Shown here piece after piece: positions 14,867 through 22,334 of a stretch of 31,652 bases of DNA (the first letter of the stretch is position 1; every line of letters starts with the position of its first letter). Position numbers and translations under genes: made by a program. The stretch is from CAYFHQ01 sp964342805 (lineage in GTDB: Bacteria > Bacillota > Clostridia > Peptostreptococcales > Acidaminobacteraceae): contig CAYFHQ010000035.1 of assembly GCA_964342805.1 (NCBI GenBank), forward strand, positions 1 through 31,652, in the 5' to 3' direction. The notes below the pieces were generated by a model. The model did no database searches, was not told the origin of the DNA, and saw only the letters and a program-made list of their open reading frames with translations.

Positions 14867-16240
14867 ATGAAATTTGATGTGGCAGCATGGTTGATGAATC
14901 CATTTGTACTCATGTTCATCGCCGTATCGACAGGTCTTCTTTTCGGGAAGATCAGATTTGGAAAGTTTAACTTTGGTATTTCAGGAGCACTATTCACTGG
15001 TCTTGGCCTCGGCTGGGGCGTAATGCGGTATGCGCAAGGTTTTGCAGAAGGTGATGCTGGTTTCAGCAGTGCCTCTAAGCTAATCAAATCTGGCGTTATC
15101 GACAAGAACTTTTTCTTCTTATTCTTGATACTCTTCGTAGCGGCCGTTGGGCTTTTGGCCGCGAAGGATATCGGCGCAGTACTGAGAAAGTACGGTGCTA
15201 AGTTTGTTATCTTAGGCTTTGTCATTACCCTATTGGGTGCAGCCGCTACATATGGCTCAACTCTAGTAATGTCAGGTGCTAACCCATACGAAGTTTCCGG
15301 TGTCTACACAGGTGCCCTTACAAGTTCACCTGGCCTTGCAGCAGCCCTGGAAACGGCGAGAGAAGACGCAACAGAGAGGGCAAACCACTATAAAGAATCA
15401 ACTCCTCAAGAAAAAGCACAGTTGTTGGCGATCCTTGGTGACGGCGGAGCAACCATCGAAAACACAGAAGACCTTACACAAGAACAAAAAGACGCATTCG
15501 TGAAAAATGCGGAAGCTGGAATTGGTGTTGGACACGCAATCGGCTATCCATTTGGCGTTTTGATCGTAATTATCGCTGTGAACTTCTTCCCCCGTATTTT
15601 CGGCATGAATGTTAAGGAAGAACATGAGCAGTTCAAAAAAGAAATGGCAGAAGCAAAAGCAGCAGCTGGTGGCCGTGTAGTAGAAGAAGTTCCATTTGAT
15701 CTTCTAGGTTTCATGATCGCTTGCCTGGCGGGCTACACCCTTGGGAAGTTCAAAGTAGACCTCCGGTTTGCGGGGCTGGGATACTTCTCCCTGGGCTCCA
15801 CAGGTGGCGTCCTAATCGGTTCTCTAATCCTGGGACACATTGGCAAGATCGGCTTCATTAACTTCCGTATGAACTCCAAAATCCTTGGTGTTGTACGCCA
15901 GGTTTCCCTAGCCTTCTTCCTAGCAATCGTTGGCCTTCGATATGGCTTTAAGGTATTTGAAGCCCTTACGGGCTCCGGTGTCAGCCTAGCAATCGTTTCT
16001 CTAGTAATCGGTATTGTTGCTATGATGATTGGTTTCTTCATCGGTCGTTATGTCTTCAAGATCAACTGGATCATGCTATCTGGCGCAATTTGTGGTGGTA
16101 TGACTTCTACACCAGGTCTAGGTGCAGCTGTTGACGCAGTTGGATCAGATGACCCTGCGGCAGGTTATGGTGCAACCTACCCGTTCGCACTTCTGGGTAT
16201 GGTAATCTTCACAATTATTCTTCACCGCTTACCCATGTAG
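14867..16240 (+). CDS. AspT-family (aspartate:alanine exchanger-like) membrane carrier
   Basis: A 457-residue integral membrane protein with two copies of the Asp-Al_Ex-type repeat. The family motif appears twice: GALTSSPGLAAA in the first half and GGMTSTPGLGAA near the end, followed by YGATYPFALLGM. Eight to ten membrane helices are expected, with a hydrophilic stretch at about 165-210 and a charged loop at about 250-275. Typical AspT/YidE proteins carry central TrkA-C (RCK) domains; none is evident here. AGGAGGGTG precedes the ATG. Context between malic enzyme and the succinyl-CoA genes suggests a C4-dicarboxylate or amino acid substrate. The family is sound; the substrate is inferred. Confidence 0.8.
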   Translation: MKFDVAAWLMNPFVLMFIAVSTGLLFGKIRFGKFNFGISGALFTGLGLGWGVMRYAQGFAEGDAGFSSASKLIKSGVIDKNFFFLFLILFVAAVGLLAAKDIGAVLRKYGAKFVILGFVITLLGAAATYGSTLVMSGANPYEVSGVYTGALTSSPGLAAALETAREDATERANHYKESTPQEKAQLLAILGDGGATIENTEDLTQEQKDAFVKNAEAGIGVGHAIGYPFGVLIVIIAVNFFPRIFGMNVKEEHEQFKKEMAEAKAAAGGRVVEEVPFDLLGFMIACLAGYTLGKFKVDLRFAGLGYFSLGSTGGVLIGSLILGHIGKIGFINFRMNSKILGVVRQVSLAFFLAIVGLRYGFKVFEALTGSGVSLAIVSLVIGIVAMMIGFFIGRYVFKINWIMLSGAICGGMTSTPGLGAAVDAVGSDDPAAGYGATYPFALLGMVIFTIILHRLPM

Positions 16241-16243
16241 ACA

Positions 16244-16272
16244 TTTACAAGCGACGGCATTCGACGTACAAT
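16244..16272 (+). promoter_or_regulatory. Promoter upstream of the DUF3870 gene
   Basis: TTTACA at 16244-16249 and TACAAT at 16267-16272 are exactly 17 bases apart, directly after the carrier's stop codon. It would transcribe the DUF3870 gene and, past the next attenuator, the CoA-transferase. Confidence 0.65.
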
Positions 16273-16322
16273 GAGTCATAGCAAGGGCAACCGTTATTGT
16301 AGTTTACAGGGTGGGTGATCAA

Positions 16323-16646
16323 GTGAATAAAAACGAAGTATTTGTTACGGGGTATGCAAAATTACCTAAAGGCATTACAGCAGCGGAATTGTATTCCATC
16401 ATTGCAGTAGGCATGCTAGTCGATCGAGACACGGGCGTGATCAATGAGGTGGATTGCACCTTGGCCACTGTAATTGGTAAAAATGTTGTCAAATCACTGG
16501 TCATCGGACAAAACATCAATGATCTAGTAGCCATTGAGGCACAGTTCAATCGTCAGTACTACGGGTCAGCTAAAAAGGCCTTGATCTCGGCGATCCGAAC
16601 GTGCAACGAGAAGTTCCGACAAATGGTGATGGACACAGCACAATAA
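16323..16646 (+). CDS. DUF3870 family protein of unknown function
   Basis: A small soluble protein of 107 residues. It matches from memory the DUF3870 pattern: VFVTGYAKLPKGITA near the start, a central VDCTLATVIGK, and YYGSAKKALISAI near the end. No catalytic motif or membrane segment is visible. The GTG at 16323 has a GGGTGGGTGATC ribosome site just upstream; an in-frame GTG at 16311 has none. Placed between an AspT-like carrier and a CoA-transferase, it may serve the carrier or sense a metabolite, but this is only guilt by association. Confidence 0.7.
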   Translation: MNKNEVFVTGYAKLPKGITAAELYSIIAVGMLVDRDTGVINEVDCTLATVIGKNVVKSLVIGQNINDLVAIEAQFNRQYYGSAKKALISAIRTCNEKFRQMVMDTAQ

Positions 16647-16667
16647 AGTTCAACCTGATTTTCAATG

Positions 16668-16688
16668 GGGTGAAATGACCTTTCACCC
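16668..16688 (+). promoter_or_regulatory. Conserved TGACC-loop hairpin, copy 2
   Basis: GGGTGAAA and TTTCACCC form a perfect eight-pair stem around the loop TGACC. Compared with the copy at 14696-14716, one A-T pair has become G-C and one G-U pair has become G-C, so pairing is preserved. It again sits about 15 bases upstream of a terminator. Confidence 0.65.
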
Positions 16689-16702
16689 TTTGACCTGAAG
16701 AT

Positions 16703-16766
16703 AAAGAGTTGGGCTCCACGATCCTGCGGATAAAACCGCCAGGACCAGGGGTCTGACTCTTTTTTG
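16703..16766 (+). terminator. Long intrinsic terminator / attenuator before the CoA-transferase
   Basis: AAAGAGTTGGGCTCC pairs along its whole length, with several G-U pairs, to GGGGTCTGACTCTTT. An inner stem TCCTGCGG / CCGCCAGGA with an ATAAAA loop extends it, and a T6 run follows. It ends 40 bases before the CoA-transferase start codon, a position that would block that gene unless it is bypassed. Confidence 0.85.
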
Positions 16767-16805
16767 TTTGTTAACAGCTTCGTACCTACAAAAGGGGAGG
16801 AAACA

Positions 16806-18311
16806 ATGGCAACTTTTCAAGAACGAATTCGAATGAACACATTGAACGATAAAGTAATGAGCGCTGCCGACGCAGCAAAAATCATTGAAGATGGCATGGT
16901 CATCGCAGCGTCAGGGTTTACACCATCGGGCTATCCAAAAGTTGTGCCACTGGAATTGGCAAAACGTGCAGAGTTGGGTGAAGAAGTGGGTATCACTCTA
17001 ATTACGGGTGCGTCCGTAGGGGACGAACTTGACGGTGCCTTGGCACGGGCTGGCGTCATCAAACGTCGCTTCCCATACCAGACACAAAAAGACACACGAA
17101 ATGGTATCAACGCAGGGAATATCAACTATGCAGACATGCACCTGAGTCACGTTCCTCAGTTTGTGGACTATGGCTACTTTGGTGAAGTAGACATCGCCCT
17201 GGTAGAGGCCCTGGCCATCACAGAAGACGGCGGGATCGTACCAACTACTTCCGTTGGGGTCATGCCTCAAGCCATTAAAAATGCCAAAAAAGTAATTGTA
17301 GAAATCAACACGTCCCAGCCCATGGCCCTGGAAGGTGTTCACGACATTTATATGACAGAAAAGCCACCGTTTAGAAAGCCGATTCCAATTACAGCTTCGG
17401 GAGACCGCATCGGTACTACCTATATTCCTTGTGACCCAGACAAGATCGTTGCCATTGTGCAAAGTGACGTGTCTGACAAGGTTCGGCCTCTTGGTCCAAT
17501 CGACGAGGATTCCAAGGCAATTTCCAAGCATATTATGAACTTCTTTAAAGACGAAGTAGCAGCAGGCAGACTACCTGAAAACCTACTGCCACTCCAGTCG
17601 GGTGTTGGTTCAGTTGCCAATGCGGTACTTGGCGGCCTGGTAGATTCCGAGTTTGAGAACTTAACATGCTACACTGAGGTTATCCAGGACTCCATGTTCG
17701 ACTTGATCGATGCGGGTAAAGTAACGGTTGCTTCAGGTACGTCTTTCACGCCTTCTGAGCAAGGTCTTGTGCGACTGCTGGACAACATGGAGCACTATGC
17801 CAGCCACTGTGTTCTTCGGCCCATGGAAATCTCCAACCACCCAGAGACGGCTCGTCGCCTTGGCGTAATTGCCATGAACACGGCCATTGAGTTTGATATT
17901 TACGGCCACGTAAATTCTACCAACATCATGGGTTCCCGTATGATGAATGGCCTTGGCGGGTCTGGTGACTTTACAAGAAATGGCTATTTGACCATATTCA
18001 CAACGGTTTCCACAGCGAAAAATGGAGATATTTCTTCCATCGTTCCTATGGTTTCCCACGTGGACCACACTGAGCACGATGTACATGTCGTTGTTACGGA
18101 ACAAGGTCTTGCAGACCTCCGTGGTTTGTCTCCAAAGGAACGTGCAAGAACCATCATTGAAAATTGCGCTCATCCGGACTACAAACCCATGCTAAGAGAC
18201 TATCTTGACCGTGCTGAATCGGGCAAATATAAGCACATTCCGCACATTATTGGTGAGTCCCTCAGCTGGCATGACAGATTCCTGAAAACAGGCTCTATGA
18301 AGGTTAAGTAA
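16806..18311 (+). CDS. Acetyl-CoA hydrolase family CoA-transferase (propionyl-CoA:succinate type)
   Basis: Moves CoA between carboxylic acids; here most likely propionyl-CoA plus succinate to propionate plus succinyl-CoA. The 501-residue protein has GVGSVANAVLGGL, then YTEVIQD with Glu291, which by position matches the catalytic glutamate of the AarC/succinate CoA-transferase group, and the C-terminal GSRMMNGLGGSGDF block typical of the YgfH/Cat1 group. A longer reading opens at 16764, but GGGGAGG lies just before the ATG at 16806. It precedes methylmalonyl-CoA mutase, which supports the succinyl-CoA role. Acetyl-CoA as donor is an alternative. Confidence 0.88.
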   Translation: MATFQERIRMNTLNDKVMSAADAAKIIEDGMVIAASGFTPSGYPKVVPLELAKRAELGEEVGITLITGASVGDELDGALARAGVIKRRFPYQTQKDTRNGINAGNINYADMHLSHVPQFVDYGYFGEVDIALVEALAITEDGGIVPTTSVGVMPQAIKNAKKVIVEINTSQPMALEGVHDIYMTEKPPFRKPIPITASGDRIGTTYIPCDPDKIVAIVQSDVSDKVRPLGPIDEDSKAISKHIMNFFKDEVAAGRLPENLLPLQSGVGSVANAVLGGLVDSEFENLTCYTEVIQDSMFDLIDAGKVTVASGTSFTPSEQGLVRLLDNMEHYASHCVLRPMEISNHPETARRLGVIAMNTAIEFDIYGHVNSTNIMGSRMMNGLGGSGDFTRNGYLTIFTTVSTAKNGDISSIVPMVSHVDHTEHDVHVVVTEQGLADLRGLSPKERARTIIENCAHPDYKPMLRDYLDRAESGKYKHIPHIIGESLSWHDRFLKTGSMKVK

Positions 18312-18320
18312 ATAAAGGTT

Positions 18321-18353
18321 GCAGCGGTCATAAAAATAGAGATTGACCGCTGC
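18321..18353 (+). other. Perfect 10-bp hairpin after the CoA-transferase gene
   Basis: GCAGCGGTCA (18321-18330) pairs perfectly with TGACCGCTGC (18344-18353). No T run follows (ATACC), so it is not a standard terminator. It may stabilise the upstream mRNA 3' end or be a processing site. Confidence 0.6.
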
Positions 18354-18368
18354 ATACCATTATCTTAT

Positions 18369-18399
18369 GGCGTGAAAGTATACAATTATACTTTCTGCC
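18369..18399. repeat. Long inverted repeat upstream of methylmalonyl-CoA mutase
   Basis: GAAAGTATA (18374-18382) and TATACTTTC (18387-18395) are perfect inverted copies separated by CAAT, flanked by GGC and GCC that extend the palindrome. No T run follows. Its position just upstream of the likely mutase promoter fits an operator for a dimeric regulator, or an RNA hairpin in a read-through transcript. Confidence 0.7.
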
Positions 18400-18410
18400 A
18401 ACCACAGTTG

Positions 18411-18438
18411 TTTCAAGGCTTTTGTGGTATTCTATAGT
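18411..18438 (+). promoter_or_regulatory. Possible promoter of the mutase operon
   Basis: Two overlapping options are seen: TTTCAA (18411-18416) with TATAGT (18433-18438) at a 16-base gap, or an extended -10 TGGTATTCT at 18425-18433. Neither is perfect. It lies 45 bases before the mcmA start and 12 bases after the palindrome. Confidence 0.4.
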
Positions 18439-18482
18439 GGATAAGCGAGAGTATCATCAATATCAAAGGAGGAAGAAAGAGC

Positions 18483-20159
18483 ATGTTTCAAAATGACAAG
18501 CTGAACGGCATCAAAGATGACGTTCAAAAATTTAATGAAAAAACAGAAAAAGCTCTAGCAAAACGTCCTGAACGACAAGAAGAATTTTATACAGGTTCAG
18601 GCGATGCTGTAAATCGGTTGTATACACCAGCAGACGTGGAAGGTTTTGACTACCAAAGTGACCTAGGCTTGCCAGGTCAGTTCCCTTACACACGTGGTGT
18701 TCAGCCAACAATGTACCGAGGTCGTCTATGGACAATGCGTATGTACGCTGGTTTCGCAACTGCGGAAGAGTCCAACGCTCGTTACAAGTACCTTGTTGAG
18801 CAAGGTTCTGGCGGTCTATCTGTAGCATTTGACCTTCCAACACAGATCGGTTACGACTCTGATCACGCCCTATCTGAGGGTGAAGTTGGTAAAGTTGGTG
18901 TTGCCATTGACTCCCTTGCAGACATGGAAATCCTATTTGACGGTATTCCACTGGACAAGGTATCCACTTCTATGACTATTAACGCTCCTGCGTCTGTTCT
19001 TCTAGCAATGTACATTGCAGTAGCAGAAAAGCAAGGCGTTTCATCTGAAAAACTACGTGGTACGATTCAGAACGATATCCTGAAAGAGTACATTGCCCGT
19101 GGTACATACATCTTCCCAACAGAGCCGTCCATGCGTCTGATCACAGACATCTTCGAGTACTGCTCTAAGGACGTTCCACTATGGAATACAATTTCTATTT
19201 CCGGTTACCACATCCGTGAAGCAGGTTCCACTGCTGCTCAGGAAGTTGGTTTCACACTGGCTGACGGTATTGCTTACGTTGAAGCTGCTGTGAAGGCAGG
19301 CCTAGACGTTGACACATTTGCTCCTCGTCTGTCCTTCTTCTTCAATGCACACAACGACCTTCTAGAAGAAGTTGCCAAGTACCGTGCGGCTCGTCGCCTA
19401 TGGGCCCGTATTATGAAGGAGCGTTTCGGCGCTACAAATCCTAAGTCCATGGCACTGAAGTTCCACACACAAACAGGTGGTTCTACCCTGACTGCTCAGC
19501 AGCCTGAAAACAACATCGTACGTGTTGCTATCCAGACCCTTGCTGCAGTTCTTGGTGGTACACAGTCCCTACACACCAACTCTAAGGATGAGGCTCTTGC
19601 CCTTCCAACAGAGGACTCCGTACGAGTTGCCCTTCGTACACAGCAGATCGTTGCACACGAGTCTGGTGTTACAAACACAGTTGACCCACTTGCAGGTTCT
19701 TACTTCATCGAGGCGAAAACGGCTGAGATCGAAGAGCGTGCTATGGAATACATCAACAAGATCGATGAACTTGGTGGCGCGCCGAAGGCGATCGACCAGG
19801 GTTACATCCAGCAGGAAATCATGGACGCTGCTTACAACTACCAGAAGGACGTTGAAGCAGGTAAGACAATCGTAGTTGGTATGAACAAGTACCAGATCGA
19901 AGAGGAAGCTCCAAAGGATCTTCTTAAGGTTGACATGTCCGTTGGTGAGCGTCAGAAGGAAAAACTAGCTGATCTACGCGCTAAGCGTGACAACGCAGTT
20001 GTTGAAGAAAAGCTAGAAGCCCTACGTAAGGCTTGTGAAGGCGAAGAAAACGTAATGCCTTTCATTCTGGACGCAGTTCGTGCATACGGTACGCTGGGAG
20101 AAATCTGTGGCGTTATGCGTGAAGTATTCGGTGAATACCAGCAGACAGTAAATCTGTAG
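18483..20159 (+). CDS. Methylmalonyl-CoA mutase, catalytic (large) subunit
   Basis: The TIM-barrel subunit of the adenosylcobalamin enzyme interconverting succinyl-CoA and (R)-methylmalonyl-CoA, 558 residues and lacking the B12 domain, which is the next gene. Substrate residues identify the reaction: Tyr88 in RMYAGF and Arg206 in IARGTYI match Tyr89 and Arg207 of the Propionibacterium enzyme. Isobutyryl-CoA mutases have Phe and Gln there. GLSVAFDLPTQIGYDSDH, TIQNDILKEY and HTQTGGSTLTAQQPENN are family hallmarks. The ATG has AAAGGAGG upstream. Codon use is rich in CTA Leu and CGT Arg, suggesting high expression. Confidence 0.95.
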   Translation: MFQNDKLNGIKDDVQKFNEKTEKALAKRPERQEEFYTGSGDAVNRLYTPADVEGFDYQSDLGLPGQFPYTRGVQPTMYRGRLWTMRMYAGFATAEESNARYKYLVEQGSGGLSVAFDLPTQIGYDSDHALSEGEVGKVGVAIDSLADMEILFDGIPLDKVSTSMTINAPASVLLAMYIAVAEKQGVSSEKLRGTIQNDILKEYIARGTYIFPTEPSMRLITDIFEYCSKDVPLWNTISISGYHIREAGSTAAQEVGFTLADGIAYVEAAVKAGLDVDTFAPRLSFFFNAHNDLLEEVAKYRAARRLWARIMKERFGATNPKSMALKFHTQTGGSTLTAQQPENNIVRVAIQTLAAVLGGTQSLHTNSKDEALALPTEDSVRVALRTQQIVAHESGVTNTVDPLAGSYFIEAKTAEIEERAMEYINKIDELGGAPKAIDQGYIQQEIMDAAYNYQKDVEAGKTIVVGMNKYQIEEEAPKDLLKVDMSVGERQKEKLADLRAKRDNAVVEEKLEALRKACEGEENVMPFILDAVRAYGTLGEICGVMREVFGEYQQTVNL

Positions 20160-20186
20160 GTTCAAGTAGAGCTAGGAGGATTCGTA

Positions 20187-20582
20187 ATGGATAGACCAAT
20201 TAGAGTACTGGTAGCAAAGCCAGGTCTTGACGGCCATGACCGTGGTGCGAAAGTAATCGCTCGAGCACTACGTGACGCAGGTATGGAAGTTATTTATACA
20301 GGACTTCGCCAAACACCTGAGCAAATCGTAAACGCTGCAATACAGGAAGACGTTGATTGTGTAGCTTGCTCCATCCTATCGGGTGCACACAACACACTAC
20401 TTCCAAAAGTAAAAGAACTACTGAAGGGCGAAAACGCTGAAGACATCCTGTTTGTTGCAGGTGGCGTAATCCCAGATGACGATATTCCTTTCCTAAAGGA
20501 AAATGGTGTTGCTGAAGTATTTACTCCAGGTACACCAACAGACGTGACAATCGACTTCATTAAGAACAACGTGAAGCGATAG
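20187..20582 (+). CDS. Methylmalonyl-CoA mutase, cobalamin-binding (small) subunit
   Basis: A stand-alone B12-binding domain of 131 residues that pairs with the large subunit. The base-off/His-on signature is complete: DGHDRG with His17 as the cobalt ligand, SILSG for the nucleotide tail and GGVIPDDD further on. The split large/small layout resembles archaeal and many anaerobe mutases, in contrast to single-chain or heterodimeric proteobacterial and actinobacterial forms. GGAGG precedes the ATG. It lies 27 bases after the large subunit and nine bases before the MeaB gene. Confidence 0.95.
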   Translation: MDRPIRVLVAKPGLDGHDRGAKVIARALRDAGMEVIYTGLRQTPEQIVNAAIQEDVDCVACSILSGAHNTLLPKVKELLKGENAEDILFVAGGVIPDDDIPFLKENGVAEVFTPGTPTDVTIDFIKNNVKR

Positions 20583-20590
20583 GCCGTCTT

Positions 20591-21520
20591 ATGAACCTAG
20601 GTGAAAGACTAATCAAAGGTGACAAGCGGGCAGCAGCCCGCTTGATCACCCTAGCTGAGAACAATGATCCACAGGCCACTGAATTGCTCAAAGGCTTGTA
20701 TGAGCATACGGGAAAAGCTTACGTGATTGGTATAACGGGACCTCCTGGCGCTGGTAAGAGTACGCTGACAGACAAGTTAGCCAAAAAGGCGAGAAGCCTA
20801 GGGAAAACCGTTGGCATTATCGCTGTAGACCCGACCAGTCCTTTTACAGGTGGTGCAATTCTAGGTGACCGTGTCCGAATGAGTCAATTGAATACAGATC
20901 CAGGTGTCTTTATCCGTTCCATGGGAGCGCGGGGCCACTTGGGCGGTATATCAGAAGCAACAGGCGCAGCAATAAAAGTCTTAGACATTTATGGGTGCGA
21001 CTACATTTTCGTTGAGACCGTTGGGGTAGGACAGTCAGAGGTTGATATTGTAAAAACCTGTGACACCACACTCATGGTTATGGTTCCAGGTCTCGGTGAC
21101 GACATACAGGCGATTAAGGCTGGCGTCATGGAGATTGGGGACGTATTTGCAGTGAATAAGGCTGACCGAGACGGTGCCAAGCGGACCGCTCGCGAAATCG
21201 ACATGATGTTGGACTTCAATAAAAAAGACTGGCGACCACCGGTGAATATGGTAGTGGCTATTAATAATGAAGGAATCGATGAATTGTTTGACGCCATTCA
21301 CGACCATAAAACATACATGTTAGAAGAAGGAAAGTTCCTTGAACGCCGTATTCTAAATGCAAGAAACGAAATTGTGGAGCTTGTGAAGCATCGTGTGATC
21401 AATCGCATGATGGACCAGTCTTATAAGATCGAACTGGTTGATCGACTTTCCACTGAAGTAGCTAAACGGAAGAACGATCCCTATACTGCATGCGACACAA
21501 TCTATCAAGAAATCATTTAA
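20591..21520 (+). CDS. meaB: MeaB-type G3E GTPase, mutase chaperone
   Basis: GTPase that protects and reloads methylmalonyl-CoA mutase with adenosylcobalamin (ArgK/MeaB/MMAA family), 309 residues. Visible motifs are the P-loop GPPGAGKS (50-57), VDPTSPFTGGAILGDRVRM, the switch region FIRSMGARGHLGG, FVETVGVGQSE and the base-recognition motif NKAD. The ribosome site is weak (no clear AGGAGG in the nine-base gap), suggesting translation coupled to the small mutase subunit. Its place directly behind the mutase genes supports the chaperone role. Confidence 0.93.
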   Translation: MNLGERLIKGDKRAAARLITLAENNDPQATELLKGLYEHTGKAYVIGITGPPGAGKSTLTDKLAKKARSLGKTVGIIAVDPTSPFTGGAILGDRVRMSQLNTDPGVFIRSMGARGHLGGISEATGAAIKVLDIYGCDYIFVETVGVGQSEVDIVKTCDTTLMVMVPGLGDDIQAIKAGVMEIGDVFAVNKADRDGAKRTAREIDMMLDFNKKDWRPPVNMVVAINNEGIDELFDAIHDHKTYMLEEGKFLERRILNARNEIVELVKHRVINRMMDQSYKIELVDRLSTEVAKRKNDPYTACDTIYQEII

Positions 21521-21524
21521 AACT

Positions 21525-21573
21525 GAGACGGTACTGGCAGCTGACTACGCAGGTGACTTGTTCCGTCTCGTTT
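21525..21573 (+). terminator. Possible terminator after meaB
   Basis: GAGACGG (21525-21531) pairs perfectly with CCGTCTC (21563-21569) across a 31-base loop region with little further pairing, followed by only GTTT. The stem is good but the T run is short, so termination may be partial. Confidence 0.5.
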
Positions 21574-21712
21574 AATGATACCAATTGCTGGAGTTTCTTT
21601 TCACCGGGAAATGGTAGGTTTATTTAATTAAATTTATAGCCAAAACCCTTTAAATGATTAGGATAAACTCCGTTAATTAGTATCATTAAACATATGAAAA
21701 TACGAAAACGCA

Positions 21713-21721
21713 TGTTAAAAT
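21713..21721 (+). promoter_or_regulatory. Extended -10 promoter of the epimerase gene
   Basis: TGT directly precedes TAAAAT (21716-21721), 30 bases before the epimerase start codon. The -35 region is AT-rich and weak. The 230-base gap before it (21521-21751) shows only the meaB stem and AT-rich sequence. Confidence 0.5.
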
Positions 21722-21751
21722 GAAGTGAAATTTCCTGAGGGAGGACTAAAC

Positions 21752-22153
21752 ATGAAAGCTTTGAAACTTGATCACATCGGTATCGCTGTGAAAAACTTAG
21801 ACGAAACACTTTCTTTCTACCGTGACGTTCTTGGCCTAGAAGTTGAAGGCACAGAAGTAGTAGAAGAGCAAAAAGTTAAGGTTGCATTCCTACCAATCGG
21901 TGACACAGAAGTTGAACTTCTTGAGTCTACTTCTGAAGACGGTCCAATCGCTCGTTTTATTGAAAAGAACGGCGAAGGCGTACAGCACCTTGCTTTCCGC
22001 GTAGATAACATTGAAGAAGCAATTGCATACATGAAAGAAAAGGGTATGCGTATGATCGACGAGCAGCCTCGCTATGGCGCTGGCGGTGCGAAAATTGCTT
22101 TCGTACACCCAAAGAGCTCACACCGAGTACTTGTTGAATTGAGCGAAAGATAG
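21752..22153 (+). CDS. mce: Methylmalonyl-CoA epimerase
   Basis: Converts (R)- to (S)-methylmalonyl-CoA, the form used by the decarboxylase. It is a vicinal-oxygen-chelate (glyoxalase fold) enzyme of 133 residues with two beta-alpha-beta repeats. Metal-ligand candidates at family positions are His8 (LDHIGIAV), His79 (GVQHLAFRV) and Glu129 (VLVELSE). GGGAGGAC precedes the ATG at 21752; a longer in-frame reading from 21725 has no ribosome site. It is placed between mutase/MeaB and the decarboxylase, completing the route. Confidence 0.93.
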   Translation: MKALKLDHIGIAVKNLDETLSFYRDVLGLEVEGTEVVEEQKVKVAFLPIGDTEVELLESTSEDGPIARFIEKNGEGVQHLAFRVDNIEEAIAYMKEKGMRMIDEQPRYGAGGAKIAFVHPKSSHRVLVELSER

Positions 22154-22334
22154 TAGCAATACTATTTACTTCATGAGTGAATTCCTTTTTGAAAAGGCGA
22201 CAGATCCCTGGGCCGGGTAAGCGTTTGCAAGACAGAGGAACGGGCACAGCGGGCCAGGAGGAGCGGCTGAACTCAAACTGAGAACCCACTCTGGCATATA
22301 GCCAACTGTTGTTTAAAATGTGGGAGGTAAACAA
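22154..22334 (+). other. GC-rich structured leader before the decarboxylase operon
   Basis: This 181-base gap is clearly richer in G and C than its neighbours. CCTGG-GCC (about 22207-22214) can pair with GGGCCAGG (about 22252-22259), and GAACTC/GAGAACC-like segments follow. A partial resemblance to the B12 box (GCCAGGAG) is incomplete. No terminator or clear promoter is seen, so the segment is probably transcribed from the epimerase promoter. Its role is unknown. Confidence 0.4.
22216..22229. promoter_or_regulatory. cre-like site (CcpA operator candidate) before mmdA
   Basis: GGTAAGCGTTTGCA matches the Gram-positive catabolite response element TGTAAGCGTTWNCA at all but the first position. 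It lies about 105 bases before mmdA, where CcpA-like binding could block elongation or a promoter. CcpA itself is not in the window. Confidence 0.45.

Noticed and set aside
16766..16776. BirA operator half-site (TTGTTAAC)
   Set aside because: Only one half is present, with no inverted partner at the expected distance, and the gene it precedes is not biotin-related.
22250..22270. Possible cobalamin riboswitch B12 box before mmdA
   Set aside because: Only GCCAGGAG matches; the rest of the B12 box and the upstream conserved cobalamin elements are missing.
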